Program-made: the position numbers and the translations under genes
From: CAVZBT01 sp963773605
GTDB lineage: Bacteria; Acidobacteriota; UBA6911
Assembly (NCBI GenBank): GCA_963773605.1
Contig: CAVZBT010000005.1
Span: forward strand, 682,001-746,000
DNA length: 64,000 nucleotides
Direction of reading: 5' to 3'
Part shown: positions 28,225 through 37,966 of the stretch, in pieces
Position numbering within the stretch: the first letter of the stretch is position 1
Layout: each line of letters begins with the position of its first letter
The notes under the pieces: model-generated
What the model saw: the letters and a program-made list of their open reading frames with translations, nothing else
Told to the model about the DNA's origin: nothing
Database searches by the model: none

Positions 28225-28401
28225 CGGATGCCTAAACGCTCATTCGGCGGGCATCATACGCGGTTTCGGGCAAGTCCGTGCAATTAGATCAATGCTCCCA
28301 TGACATGAGAGTTAATGGCGTTGCCGGGCGTGACGGGCCGCGCGCGATGCTGTTAGTCATGGAAGTAAGATCCTCACCCGGAATTCCCGATTCATGACCA
28401 T

Positions 28402-29631
28402 ATGCCGTCCGTCACCCCCTCGCAAAGTCCGCACCGCGCTGCTGCTGCGCGACGAAATCGCGCTGCTCGATGTCAGGCACGAGGCCGCCTTCGCCACCGG
28501 CCATCCGCTGTTTGCCGCCAACATGGCGGCCGACCGGATCGGGCTGGAAGCCGAAGCGCGGCTGCCGCGCAAGGACGTGCCGATCGTGCTCTATGATGCC
28601 GGCGAAGGCCTCGTGCCGTGGCAGCGGACCGGCTCGACGGCGCTGGGCTACAGCAACGTCCGCCAGCTCGATGGCGGGCTGCAGGGCTGGAAACAGGCCG
28701 GCTATGAACTGTTCCAGGACGTCAATTCCTATGCCAAGGCCTTTGGCGAACTGGTGGAGCATCGCCGCCACACGCCGTCGCTGGCCGCGGAGGAAGTCAG
28801 CGCCCTGATCGCTGAGCGGTGCCAACATTCAAATCCTCGATGTCCGCCGGTTCGACGAATACGCGACCATGAATATCCCGGGCTCGATCAGCGTACCCGG
28901 CGCGGAGCTGGTGCTGCGCGCGGGCCGCGCTGCGCCGGATCCCGAGACCACCATCATCGTCAACTGCGCCGGCCGCACCCGCTCGATCATCGGCACCCAG
29001 TCGCTGATCAATGCCGGCGTCACCAACAAGGTGCGGGCGCTGCGCAACGGAACGATCGGCTGGACCTTGGCCAAACAGAATCTCGAACATGGCTCCGGCA
29101 GGCGCGGCGAGATCGGCGCCATCGAGGGCGGTGAGAGCCAATGCGCGCGACGTCGCCTATCGCGCCGGCGTCCGTCACATCGGGCTTGCGGAGATGGCGG
29201 CGCTGCAGGCGCAGGCCGATCGCACGCTGTATCGCTTCGACGTGCGCTCGGAGGAGGAATACACCGCCGGCCATCTCGCGGGCTTCCGCCATTACCCCGG
29301 CGGGCAATTGGTGCAGGAGATCGACATGGCTGCGCCGGTGCGCGGCGCGCGCATCGTGCTGACGGACAATTTGCGTGTCCGCGCCGACATGACCGCGTCC
29401 TGGCTCGCGCAGATGGGATGGGAAACCTATGTGCTCGAAGGCGGCTATGACGGCGCGCTCGAGATCGGCCCGCCGCATGTGATCCCAAAGCCCGATCCGT
29501 CACACCGCTATCGCCGTCCCTATGAGGGCACCGATATCAAGGAAAGCGCGATGCAGGCCTATCTCGACTGGGAATACGGCCTCGTCGAGCAACTCCGCCG
29601 CGACGCCACGCATGGATTTTTCGTGATCTGA
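28402..29631 (+). CDS. Triple rhodanese-domain protein with one catalytic domain
   Basis: The preferred start is ATG 28402: MPSVTPSQ then, after removing one extra A near 28427, VRTALLLRDEIALLDVRHEA. Three rhodanese folds in tandem. Domain 1 has PIVLYDAGEGLVPWQRTGST in its active loop and no Cys. Domain 2 has the canonical loop IIVNCAGRTRSIIG, with catalytic Cys. Domain 3 has RIVLTDNLRVRADMTASWLA, again no Cys. Breaks near 28822 and 29136. Ends QLRRDATHGFFVI. About 408 residues. Rhodaneses move sulfane sulfur, and the neighbouring decarboxylase resembles sulfopyruvate decarboxylase, so a role in organosulfur metabolism is a reasonable inference. Confidence 0.85.
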
Positions 29632-30383
29632 GGCGAGTCGGGTGGAGGCGTCGCGCGATACCCATCATTCGCGCGCCGACCATGCTCTCGAGCTTCTCCG
29701 CCGCATAATTCTCGCCGATCGACAGCGCGCAGATCCGCGAGATCTGCACGTAGGCAAGCCCGCTCTCCTCGGCCCATGCATTGAACTGCGCCTGCACCTT
29801 GGCGAGGTCGCGCTTGGAGGTGACGGTCTCCGCGATGTCGAGCCCGGCATCGCGCAGGCACAGCACGACGTCCCTCGACGTGACGAATCCGTCCCAGCCG
29901 AGGAAGCGCAGCATCATCTGCCCGGTATTGCCGCCGAGCCGGCTGCCGCGCTTGGCCAGCAGTTCGAGCAGCCCGGCCTCGTCGGACGAGGGCCAGTTCG
30001 CGAGGAACTTGCCGAAGCTGCCGTGCTCCTTGGCGATGTCCCTGACGAAGCTGGCATTGGCGCGCACCGACATGATCTTGGCGCCGTTGCGGACGATGCG
30101 CGTGTCCTTCATCAGATCGTCCCAGAACTCGTCCGGCTTCAGCGACAGCGGGCCCGGCTTGAAGCCGAGAAACGCCTTCTCGAAGCCCGGCCATTTGCTC
30201 TCGATCACGCTCCAGGCAAAGCCGGCGCGAAAACACCCGCTTGGTCATTTCGGCGAGAATCCGGTCGTCGCCGAGCTTGGCGAGCGCCTTCGGGTCGGGC
30301 TTGGGCGGCAGCAGCCTGGCGAGCGCCTTGGGGCCGCCCTTGCGCTTCTCGGCCCGGGCGCGAATGGTCTTGAACGCGGTCAC
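29537..30383 (-). CDS. DNA-3-methyladenine glycosylase I-like protein
   Basis: Base-excision repair glycosylase of the HhH superfamily, TagI-like. The best start is GTG 30383 (V-TAFKTIRARAEKRKGGP), followed by PKPDPKALAKLGDDRILAEM, and after a break near 30232 by WSVIESKWPGFEKAFLGFKP. Core: EFWDDLMKDTRIVRNGAKIM, SVRANASFVRDIAKEHGSFG, MMLRFLGWDGFVTSRDVVLC and YVQISRICALSIGENYAAEK. The 3' end is unclear. The frame stays open to 29537 under the rhodanese gene, but homology ends near GARMMGIARRL, so the true stop probably lies close to 29632 and is masked by an error. About 215 residues are expected. Confidence 0.7.
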
Positions 30384-30703
30384 GGTGTACGGCCCCCTTG
30401 AACGACGGCTGATGTGAAAAACAGGCGCAAAACGCCTCAAAACCGCAGTGTAGCCGATCATTCCCTGATTCCCAGCGTCGCTGCATGCCGCGTGAAAGGT
30501 TAACCGTCGCAGAAGTGATCGGCTGATCTGCAAAGAATGGATGGCGTATTGGCTGGTTTTCGCCTAAAGCATCCCGCAACCTCAGTGAAATCGGTCAGGC
30601 CGCACGGCTGCGCTTCGTGAAACGCGCAAGCTTCGAGCCATTTCGGTTCGAGGCGGTATTCAACATTTCCGGCTGATAGAGCCAACCTAAGGTCTGACAT
30701 CTC

Positions 30704-32598
30704 GTGACATTATTGCCCACCCATCCGCCGCTCGCCCGAGCTTTGGCGGAACGCAACTTCGATCGGCTGACACAGGTCCAGACCGCGGTGCTGGCCGACG
30801 ACGCCGCCGGCCGCGATCTGCTGGTTTCGGCGCAGACCGGTTCCGGCAAGACGGTCGCCTATGGTCTGGCGATCGCCAACAATCTGCTCGATGGCGCCGA
30901 GCGGTTCGAGCGGGCCGCGGCGCCCTTGGCGTTGATCGTCGCGCCGACCCGCGAACTGGCGCTTCAGGTGCATCGCGAACTCGCCTGGCTCTATCAATAT
31001 GCCGATGCGCGCGTGGTTTCCTGCGTCGGCGGCATGGACCCGCGCCGCGAGCAGCGTGAGCTGGCCGCGGGCGCGCATATCGTGGTCGGCACGCCGGGGC
31101 GGCTCTGCGACCATCTGCGGCGCGGCCGGCTCGACGTTTCGGAATTGAAGGCGATCGTGCTCGACGAGGCCGACGAGATGCTCGATCTCGGCTTTCGCGA
31201 GGACATGGAATTCATCCTCGAGGCGACGCCGGAGGACCGCCGCACGCTGTTGTTTTCGGCGACATTGCCGCGCGGCATCGTCGCGCTGGCGAAGGAGTAT
31301 CAGCAATCGGCCTTTCGCGTCGAAGTCGCGGGCGACGAGGGCGGCCATGCCGACATCGAGTACCGCGCGATCCGGATCGCGGCCGGCGATGTCGAACACG
31401 CGGTCGTCAACATTTTGCGATTCTACGAATCGCCGAGCGCGCTGGTGTTCTGCAACACGCGCGAAGCCGTCCGGCATCTGCAGGCGACGCTGCTGGAGCG
31501 CGGCTTCTCCGTGGTCGCGCTGTCGGGCGAATTGACGCAGAACGAGCGAACCGATGGCGCTGCAGGCGTTGCGGGATGGCCGTGCCCGCGTCTGCGTCGC
31601 CACCGACGTGGCGGCGCGCGGCATCGACTTGCCGAACCTCGATCTCGTCATCCACGCCGATATTCCGAACGATCCGGAAGTCATGCAGCATCGCTCCGGC
31701 CGTACCGGCCGCGCGGGCCGCAAGGGCGTCAGCATCATTTTGGTGCCGCCGGCGCGCAAGCGCCGCGCCGAGGTGCTGCTGAACCTGGCCGGCATCGATA
31801 CGGTCTGGGGCACGGCGCCGCAGCCGGATGAAATTCGCAAGCTCGATCAGGAGCGCATGCTGAAAGATGCGCTGTTTTCGGAGGAGACGACGCCTGAGGA
31901 TCTGGCGCTGGCGCAGGCCTTGCTCGCCGAGCGTTCGGCGGAGGACATCGCCGCGGCGCTGGCGCGGCTTTATCGCGCGCGGCTGCCTTCGCCCGAGGAC
32001 ATTCTCGATCCCGGGCAGGGCAGTGGCCGGTCCCGCGAGGATCGCGGCCGGGAAAGGGAAGGCCGTCCGCCGCGCGGCGACGATCGCAGCGCCGGGCCGC
32101 GATCGAAGAAGGGGAAATCATCGCCGCGTCACGCCATGGGCGAAGGCAGCGTCTGGTTCCGCGCCTCCATCGGCAGCCGGAAGAATGCCGAAGCGCGCTG
32201 GCTGTTGCCGATGATCTGCCGCCGCGGCGGCATCGACAAGTCCGACATCGGCGCCATTCGCATCATGGACACCAGCTCTGAATTCGAGATTTCCGCGCGT
32301 GCCGCGGAATCCTTTGCCGTCAAGATCCGTCGTCCCGACAAGGAAGACAACATCCGGATCGAGGCGCTCGCAGGTCCCTCGCCGCGCGAGGAGGTTCACG
32401 AACAGGCGTGGACACCGAAGCCGCATGGGAAAAACGCAAAGAGCCCTGATAAGCCAGGGTTTGACAGGAAAGCGCGTTACGATACGAAGAAACCGCATCG
32501 GGACAGAGCCGGCTCACGCCGGAAAGCCGCGGCATGAAAGTGGCGCGCCTGCGAAGGCCGCCTTCGGCAAGAAGAAAAAGAAGAAGTTTCGCGACTGA
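30704..32598 (+). CDS. DEAD-box RNA helicase with C-terminal DbpA-like RNA-binding domain
   Basis: GTG start 30704 (V-TLLPTHPPLARALAERNFD). All core motifs are visible: Q region LTQVQTAVL, motif I AQTGSGKTVAYGL, Ia APTRELALQ, Ib TPGRL, II VLDEADEMLDLGFREDMEFI, III LFSATLPRG, V ATDVAARGIDLPNLDLVIHA and VI MQHRSGRTGRAGRKGVSIIL. A charged linker (GSGRSREDRGREREGRPPRG) leads to a DbpA-type RNA-binding domain (GSVWFRASIGSRKNAEARWL, with SDIGAIRIMDTSSEFEIS). An extra G at 31553 breaks the core, and a shift near 32540 restores the basic tail AFGKKKKKKFRD. About 630 residues. Probably ribosome assembly or cold adaptation. Confidence 0.9.
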
Positions 32599-32652
32599 CC
32601 GGCGGGGCCGTGATCTGAAGGCGCCGTCTGACACGTGAGATCAGGAGCCGTC

Positions 32653-32943
32653 ATGAGCGTCTACATTATCGCTCAGTTGAAGTTCACCCGTCGCGAACTC
32701 TATGACCGCTATCAGTCGCGCTTCATGGGCGTGTTCAAGAAGTTCAAGGGGAAGCTGCTGGTGGCGGACGCGCATCCGGTCGTGCTGGAAGGCGAATGGC
32801 CGCGCGACAAGGTCGTGATCATGGAATTCCCGGATGACGCCGCGGCGCAGGAATTCCAGAACTCTCCCGAATATCAGGAGATATCGGTGGATCGGAAAGC
32901 GGGCGCCGACGCCATTGTGCTCACCGTGCGCGGGCTGAGCTGA
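32653..32943 (+). CDS. DUF1330-family protein
   Basis: Intact 96-residue protein, MSVYIIAQLKFTRRELYDRY then KGKLLVADAHPVVLEGEWPR, KVVIMEFPDDAAAQEFQNSP and EYQEISVDRKAGADAIVLTV. The pattern YII...I......Y........ ....GG/KLLV.......EG.W...., with F.....A..F..S.EY, is that of DUF1330 dimeric ferredoxin-like proteins. AGGAG lies seven bases before ATG 32653. It follows the helicase by 55 bases. Biochemical role unknown. Confidence 0.85.
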   Translation: MSVYIIAQLKFTRRELYDRYQSRFMGVFKKFKGKLLVADAHPVVLEGEWPRDKVVIMEFPDDAAAQEFQNSPEYQEISVDRKAGADAIVLTVRGLS

Positions 32944-33175
32944 GCGCAACGCGCCGCCTCATGGTCTTGAAATCGGCCAGAGGCGTCGTCAACCATCCTG
33001 CATCTGGAGGACATCAGCGCGCCTCGCCTCAAGCGCGTGTCAAGGGTTCATCAAGCTTCCTCACATCCATTTGTCTCGCGCGACGAAGCTCCTGTGAACT
33101 ATCTCACAGCGCTTCCTCGCGCCCGCTGACATTTTGTCCCGCGCGAACCACACACCAGCACGCGGGGCATCAGCG

Positions 33176-33454
33176 ATGCGTACTTCCTCCGAAGGCGAGC
33201 CCAGGCCGCGCACGAAGCGCAAGGGCTTCTTTACGCGCCTGCTCGAAGCGCTTCACCGCTCGCGGCGCCGCGATGCGATACGGGTGCTGCGCCGTTACCG
33301 TCATTTGATTGCCGGGCAGGCTCAGATCCGTCCCGCGAGGCATGTGCCGGAATCCCGACAAACCGAAAAGAGCAGCCGAAATGCCCACGGAAATAACACG
33401 CTTGCCTGCGCCATCCGCCGAGCGCGCCAGAATGCCGGGAATGAATTCGCGTGA
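33176..33454 (+). CDS. Small basic hypothetical protein
   Basis: MRTSSEGEPRPRTKRKGFFT followed by RLLEALHRSRRRDAIRVLRR and YRHLIA. The Arg-rich amphipathic helix is the plausible core. The tail after about residue 45 may lie past a frameshift, since a better coding frame (next entry) starts within it. About 60-90 residues. Many rhizobial genomes have short proteins with FTRLLEALH.SRRR..IRVLRRYRHLI; no function known. Confidence 0.45.
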   Translation: MRTSSEGEPRPRTKRKGFFTRLLEALHRSRRRDAIRVLRRYRHLIAGQAQIRPARHVPESRQTEKSSRNAHGNNTLACAIRRARQNAGNEFA

Positions 33455-33635
33455 CGTAGCGCCGCTCAGCATCACCGCGCTCGCCATCATCGCCATCCTC
33501 ATACTCGTCCTCCATGTCGCAGGCCGCGACCTGCTCGGTCGTTCGCAGGCGCATGCGTCGATTGCTGCGCCGGACGATGAGGCGACGTGCCCAGCGGATG
33601 CGAGGCCCTCAGCACCGTCACTGCCATACGACTAG
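33381..33635 (+). CDS. Small single-helix membrane protein
   Basis: MPTEITRLPAPSAERARMPG then MNSRDVAPLSITALAIIAIL and ILVLHVAGRDLLGRSQAHAS. One membrane helix (ITALAIIAILILVLHVA) with a basic N-terminal and a polar Asp/Ala-rich C-terminal part. 84 residues from ATG 33381, or 66 from the internal MNSRD. Overlaps the preceding small gene. No family recognised. Confidence 0.45.
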   Translation: MPTEITRLPAPSAERARMPGMNSRDVAPLSITALAIIAILILVLHVAGRDLLGRSQAHASIAAPDDEATCPADARPSAPSLPYD

Positions 33636-33818
33636 CCCGACTTCCAGGTTCCGCGCTCGGCATTGTTGCATCCCGGAACATCAACGAGATCGGGTTTCGC
33701 CGGACCATTCTTGTGCTATTGCTGTTGTCAGGCGCTTCGCTCGCTTTGGCTTGATGGTGTGATCATGGCCGGAGGCTGCGAAGCCTTCAAAATCCAAGAG
33801 CATTGGCCAAAGAGAATC

Positions 33819-35078
33819 ATGACCGCACATCAGCGCAACGTTTCCGCCTCGATCGATCCCGTGAAACTCGACCGCCTCGCCGAAGTCGCCGTCAAGGTCG
33901 GCCTGCGGCTGCAGCCGGGGCAGGATCTGCTGTTGACCGCGCCCTCGGTCGCGCTGCCGCTGGTGCGCCGGATCGCCGAGCATGCCTACAAGGCCGGCGC
34001 CGGAATCGTGACCCCGTTCCTGTCGGACGAGGAGATGACGCTGGCGCGCTATCGCTACGGCCACGACGAGAGTTTCGATCGCGCCGCCGGCTGGCTCTAT
34101 GAGGGCATGGCGAAGGCGTTCGCCGCCAACACCGCGCGGCTGGCCATCGTCGGCGACAATCCGATGCTGCTGTCGGGCGAGGATCCGGCAAAGGTGGCGC
34201 GCGCCAGCAAGGCCAATTCGATCGCCTATCAGCCGGCGCTGGAGAAGATCGTCAATTTCGACACCAACTGGAACATCATCGCCTATCCGAGCCCGTCCTG
34301 GGCGAAGCAGGTTTTCCCCGATGTTCCGCGAGGACGTCGCGGTGGCAAAGCTGGCGGACGCGATCTTTGCCGCGTCGCGCGTCGATCAGGACGGCGCCGT
34401 CGCGGCCTGGGAGAAGCACAACGCCGTGCTGCGCGAGCGGACCGACTGGCTGAACGGCCAGCGCTTCCACGCGCTGAAATATTCCGGACCCGGCACCGAC
34501 CTGACCATCGGGCTTGCCGACGGCCACGAATGGGAAGGCGGCGCCTCGACCGCCAGGAACGGCATCACCTGCAACGCCAACATCCCGACCGAGGAGGTCT
34601 TCACCACGCCGCATTGCCGGCGCGTCGAGCGGCCATGTCGTCAGCTCAAAGCCGCTGTCCTATCAGGGCACGCTGATCGACAACATCGCGGTGCGGTTCG
34701 AGGAAGGCCGCATCGTCGAGGCAAAGGCCTCGCGCGGCGAGGAGGTGCTGAACAAGGTGCTCGACACCGACGAGGGCGCGCGCGCGTCTCGGCGAAGTGG
34801 CGCTGGTGCCGCATTCCTCGCCGATCTCCAAAAGCGGGCTGTTGTTCTTCAACACGCTGTTCGACGAGAACGCCGCCTCCCATATCGCGCTCGGCCAGTG
34901 CTACTCGAAATGCTTCGTCGGCGGCGACAAGCTGACCCCGGAGCAGATCGCGGCGCAAGGCGGCAACAAGAGCCTCATTCACATCGACTGGATGATCGGT
35001 TCGGCCGAGACCGACATCGACGGCGTTCACGCCGACGGAAGCCGCGTGCCGGTGTTCCGCAAGGGCGAGTGGGCGTGA
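33819..35078 (+). CDS. M29-family aminopeptidase (AmpS/PepS type)
   Basis: Metal-dependent aminopeptidase, about 418 residues. MTAHQRNVSASIDPVKLDRL, with LAEVAVKVGLRLQPGQDLLL and VRRIAEHAYKAGAGIVTPFL, is the typical N-terminal domain. Catalytic half: GHEWEGGASTARNGITCNAN, IPTEEVFTTPH (metal Glu and His), LGEVALVPHSSPIS (metal Glu), LLFFNTLFDENAASHIALGQ (metal His) and SLIHIDWMIGSAETDIDGVH (His/Asp). Breaks near 34322, 34622 and 34783 are all of the one-base type. Ends VPVFRKGEWA. Likely cytoplasmic peptide turnover. All ligand motifs are intact. Confidence 0.9.
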
Positions 35079-35263
35079 GACGATTGCAGGCGCGCAGCGA
35101 CGGATAGGCGTTGATCGCGCGAATGTGCGAGCGGCACGCCGTCGCGGCCGAAAGCAGAAAACAGGCGGTTGTGTGAGAGATGCTTCACACGCCGCGACAG
35201 GCTCTTGCGATATGTTTCCGAGGCAATCTCAAGTTGTCGGATTCATTCGCAAGGGAGGTTGAT

Positions 35264-35746
35264 ATGCTTCAGACCGTTACCGGTGACGCAACATTCGGGC
35301 CCGGGCCCACATTCAACACGGATGTCGGCTTCGATATCGCCCTCAGTCCGGACAAGAAAGCCTTCACGGCCATGTTCAGTGGCCTCGAGGCCATTATCGA
35401 CGGCAAATCGGCGCCGCCGATCGTGACACGCGTCTTCTCCTTCTCCATTCCGTTGGCTCACGCCGAGCCCGGTCAGGAAATCCCGTTCTTCGTGTCGGGC
35501 TTCGCCGTCGCCGAAAAGGGAGCGAACGCTCACCTGATGTTCACCGTCAACGACCAGTCGACGACGGCTTGTTTGCCGACCGAGTCGAACGAGGGCTTCG
35601 TCCATCAGCTCAGGTACAAGGCTACGGACGCGACCGAGGCCAGAATTACCGTTTTCCTTCTCGCAAACCGGGATTCGAATTCAGACGCGGCCGTCCATCT
35701 GAATGTCAGTACGATCGATACCGACATCGTCAAACACACGAACTAG
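35264..35746 (+). CDS. Hypothetical protein (160 aa), beta-rich
   Basis: Intact. MLQTVTGDATFGPGPTFNTD, then VGFDIALSPDKKAFTAMFSG, FSFSIPLAHAEPGQEIPFFV and FVHQLRYKATDATEARITVF. Strand-rich throughout, without signal peptide or cysteines apart from one, and ending HLNVSTIDTDIVKHTN. The ribosome-binding site AAGGGAGG is six bases ahead of ATG 35264, so the start is firm. The pattern suggests a beta-sandwich. I do not recognise a family. It stands alone between the aminopeptidase and the convergent hydrolase operon. Confidence 0.7.
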   Translation: MLQTVTGDATFGPGPTFNTDVGFDIALSPDKKAFTAMFSGLEAIIDGKSAPPIVTRVFSFSIPLAHAEPGQEIPFFVSGFAVAEKGANAHLMFTVNDQSTTACLPTESNEGFVHQLRYKATDATEARITVFLLANRDSNSDAAVHLNVSTIDTDIVKHTN

Positions 35747-35826
35747 TCCGCCGCCGATGGCGACGCGCTGAACAAGCGCCGCATGGATGCCGCGGTGATG
35801 CGGCATCCGTCTGCTTTCAAGAGAGC

Positions 35827-36879
35827 TCACTCAAGTTTGAGCTTGTAAAATTCGGTCGCCGTCCCGGAGAACAGCGCGGTCTTCTCCGCTTCGCCGTATT
35901 GCGCGGCCAGCCGCTTGAAGGCGTTGAAGATCACCTGATAGCTGCACTGGCCTTTGTCCGGCGGGAAGTTGCTCTCGAACATGCATCGGTTGGGCCCGAA
36001 CGCCTCGATGCAGGTTTCGATGTAGGGACGCCATGCGGCTGCGGCTTCCTCGGAAGAGGGCGGTTTCGGGCGCTGGTGGAAGTCATAGCCGAGCAGGCAC
36101 ATCGCCAGCCCGCCAAGCTTGACGACGACGTTTTCACATTTGGCGATTTCCTGGATCGAGGCTTTCCACACCGGGAAGATTTCCTCGCGCCGCCCGGCAT
36201 AGCGGCCGATGCCGATCGGGCCGCCGCAATGATCGAGCACGATTTTGGTGTCGGGAAAGGCGCGCGCGAGGTCGGCGAGTTCGCCGATCTGCGGATGAAA
36301 CAGCCAGGCATCGAAGCTCAGGCCCAGTGGCGCGAGGCAGGCAAAGCCCTTGCGGAAGGTGCTGTCGAGCAGCAGTCCTTGCGGCCGTGTGGCGTACATG
36401 CCGGCGACGTTGGGATCGGCATCCCACGCCGACGAGTGGCGGATGCCGCGGAAGCGGCCGTTGCCGGCAACGATCTCCGCCTCCAGCACCGCCTTCGCGC
36501 CGTCGCCGAGCAGCAGGTTGACGTGGCTGACGATGCCGGCGCAGATCGCGGCCTTGCCGTAGCCGCCGCTCGCGGCCATCGCCGCCACGCCATTGGCGAA
36601 CTCGACCTCGCCGACGGGCCGGAACGCCTCGGGGCCGTGCGCGCGGTACATCGAGCGGCAATCGACATAGACGGTGGCGATGATGTTGTGGCCGGAGGCG
36701 ATGTCGGCCGCCATCTCCTCGATCATGTAGCGCAGGCCGCCGCGGTCCCAGAGGTGGTGATGCGGATCGACGATCGGGCGGGCGGGATCGATGATCTCCT
36801 CGGTGTACTGCGCCAGCCAGTCTTCGCGTGGATCGGCGTAGAGCCCGCTCTTGGAGGCGGGTGCAGTGCTGGCGGCCAT
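35827..36879 (-). CDS. Amidohydrolase family 2 protein (TIM-barrel lactonase/decarboxylase-like)
   Basis: Intact 350-residue metal-dependent hydrolase related to 2-pyrone-4,6-dicarboxylate lactonase and ACMSD-type enzymes. The strand-1 metal motif is ARPIVDPHHHLWDRGGLRYM. Later ligands are GIRHSSAWDADPN, DAWLFHPQIGELADLARAFP and KIVLDHCGGPIGIGRYAGRR, with the strand-8 acid near GPNRCMFESNFPPDKGQCSY. The start is ATG 36877-36879. Last gene of a three-gene minus-strand operon (46 bases after the epoxide hydrolase). It probably opens a lactone or hydrolyses a ring-cleavage product; the substrate is not known. Confidence 0.9.
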   Translation of the reverse strand: MAASTAPASKSGLYADPREDWLAQYTEEIIDPARPIVDPHHHLWDRGGLRYMIEEMAADIASGHNIIATVYVDCRSMYRAHGPEAFRPVGEVEFANGVAAMAASGGYGKAAICAGIVSHVNLLLGDGAKAVLEAEIVAGNGRFRGIRHSSAWDADPNVAGMYATRPQGLLLDSTFRKGFACLAPLGLSFDAWLFHPQIGELADLARAFPDTKIVLDHCGGPIGIGRYAGRREEIFPVWKASIQEIAKCENVVVKLGGLAMCLLGYDFHQRPKPPSSEEAAAAWRPYIETCIEAFGPNRCMFESNFPPDKGQCSYQVIFNAFKRLAAQYGEAEKTALFSGTATEFYKLKLE

Positions 36880-36925
36880 GGATGTTGCTCCCTTGGATTA
36901 TTGTTGGCGTGACCTTGCGAAACCT

Positions 36926-37939
36926 TCAGTCCGGCAGGCCACGGATGAAATCGATGATCGCGGCGCTGACTTCGCTCGGGCGCTCCTGCTGGGTCCAGTG
37001 TCCGCAGCCGGGCAGAATTCGCACGTCACGCAGCGTCGTGACGAATTGCCTGAGGTTGGCGAGATTCTGGTCGATGCCAGGGGGAGCAGCCATCACCAAA
37101 TCGTGGTCGCCTGCGACGAACAGCGACGGGACCGTCAACTTTACATCTGCAAACGCAGCCGTCAGCTCCCAATTGCGATCGATGTTGCGATAATAGTTGA
37201 GCGGACCGCGGAAGCCGCTGCGCCTGAATTCGCCGGCATAGAACTCGATATCAGCTTCGCTGAGCCACGCCGGCAGCGTCGTCGTCGATCCTTGCAACAT
37301 GCCTCCGCCGCGCGGAACCATGCCGGGCGGTCGCGTGATGTCGCCGCGGGCTGCGGCGTCCCGGAACGCCGCCGCGCCTTCGCCCGACGCGCCGTAGAGC
37401 ATGCTCAGCACGGTGACCCGTGGATCCCGCTCCATCTCGGCCTCAGCTACACCCGGCTGCTGGAAATACAGCTGGTAGAATTGCGCGTCCGCAGTCTGCG
37501 GCATCACGCTGGTCGGGCGCACCGGCCCGCGAGGCCGGAATGGCACGCTGAGGCAGGCCACGGCGCGGAAGCGGTCGGGGCGCAGGCGTGCCGCCTGCCA
37601 GGCGATAGCCGCGCCCCAGTCATGGCCGACGATAACAGCGGTTGGCGCTTCGATTGCATCGAGCAGCCCCACCAGGTCACCGATCAGGTGGAAGATCGTG
37701 TATTGATCGATTGCCTCCGGCCGGTCGCTCTTGCCGTAGCCCCGCATATCAGGAGCGACGGCGTGGAAGCCGGCAGCGGCAAGCGCCGTGAGCTGATGGC
37801 GCCAGGAATACCAGGACTCCGGGAATCCGTGACACAGGATCACCGGCGGCCCCTTGCCCTGCTCGGCGATGTTGAGGTGGATGCCGTTGCTCGCGATGAC
37901 TCGCTGCACAGGTCCGCTCAAGCTTCCCTCCCTTTGCAT
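36926..37939 (-). CDS. Epoxide-hydrolase-like alpha/beta hydrolase
   Basis: Intact 337-residue alpha/beta hydrolase. Oxyanion loop ILCHGFPESWYSWRHQLTAL, DMRGYGKSDRPEAIDQYTIF, nucleophile elbow AVIVGHDWGAAIAWQAARLR (Asp nucleophile), cap Tyr residues around DAQFYQLYFQQPGVAEAEME, acid near VPSLFVAGDHDLVM, and catalytic His in LPGCGHWTQQERPSEVSAAI. The GHDWG elbow with HGFPE is the signature of epoxide hydrolases, with haloalkane dehalogenase less likely. Middle gene of the operon 38818 to 35827. Confidence 0.9.
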   Translation of the reverse strand: MQREGSLSGPVQRVIASNGIHLNIAEQGKGPPVILCHGFPESWYSWRHQLTALAAAGFHAVAPDMRGYGKSDRPEAIDQYTIFHLIGDLVGLLDAIEAPTAVIVGHDWGAAIAWQAARLRPDRFRAVACLSVPFRPRGPVRPTSVMPQTADAQFYQLYFQQPGVAEAEMERDPRVTVLSMLYGASGEGAAAFRDAAARGDITRPPGMVPRGGGMLQGSTTTLPAWLSEADIEFYAGEFRRSGFRGPLNYYRNIDRNWELTAAFADVKLTVPSLFVAGDHDLVMAAPPGIDQNLANLRQFVTTLRDVRILPGCGHWTQQERPSEVSAAIIDFIRGLPD

Positions 37940-37966
37940 CGGCGCTGAGCGCGAGTTTCCGCTGCG

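Noticed and set aside
31545..31560. Programmed frameshift in the DEAD-box helicase
   Set aside because: No slippery heptamer, and the same kind of extra base occurs in almost every gene of the window, so sequencing error is simpler.
30710..31840. 376-codon minus-strand frame opposite the helicase
   Set aside because: Shadow frame; the plus strand carries all DEAD-box motifs.
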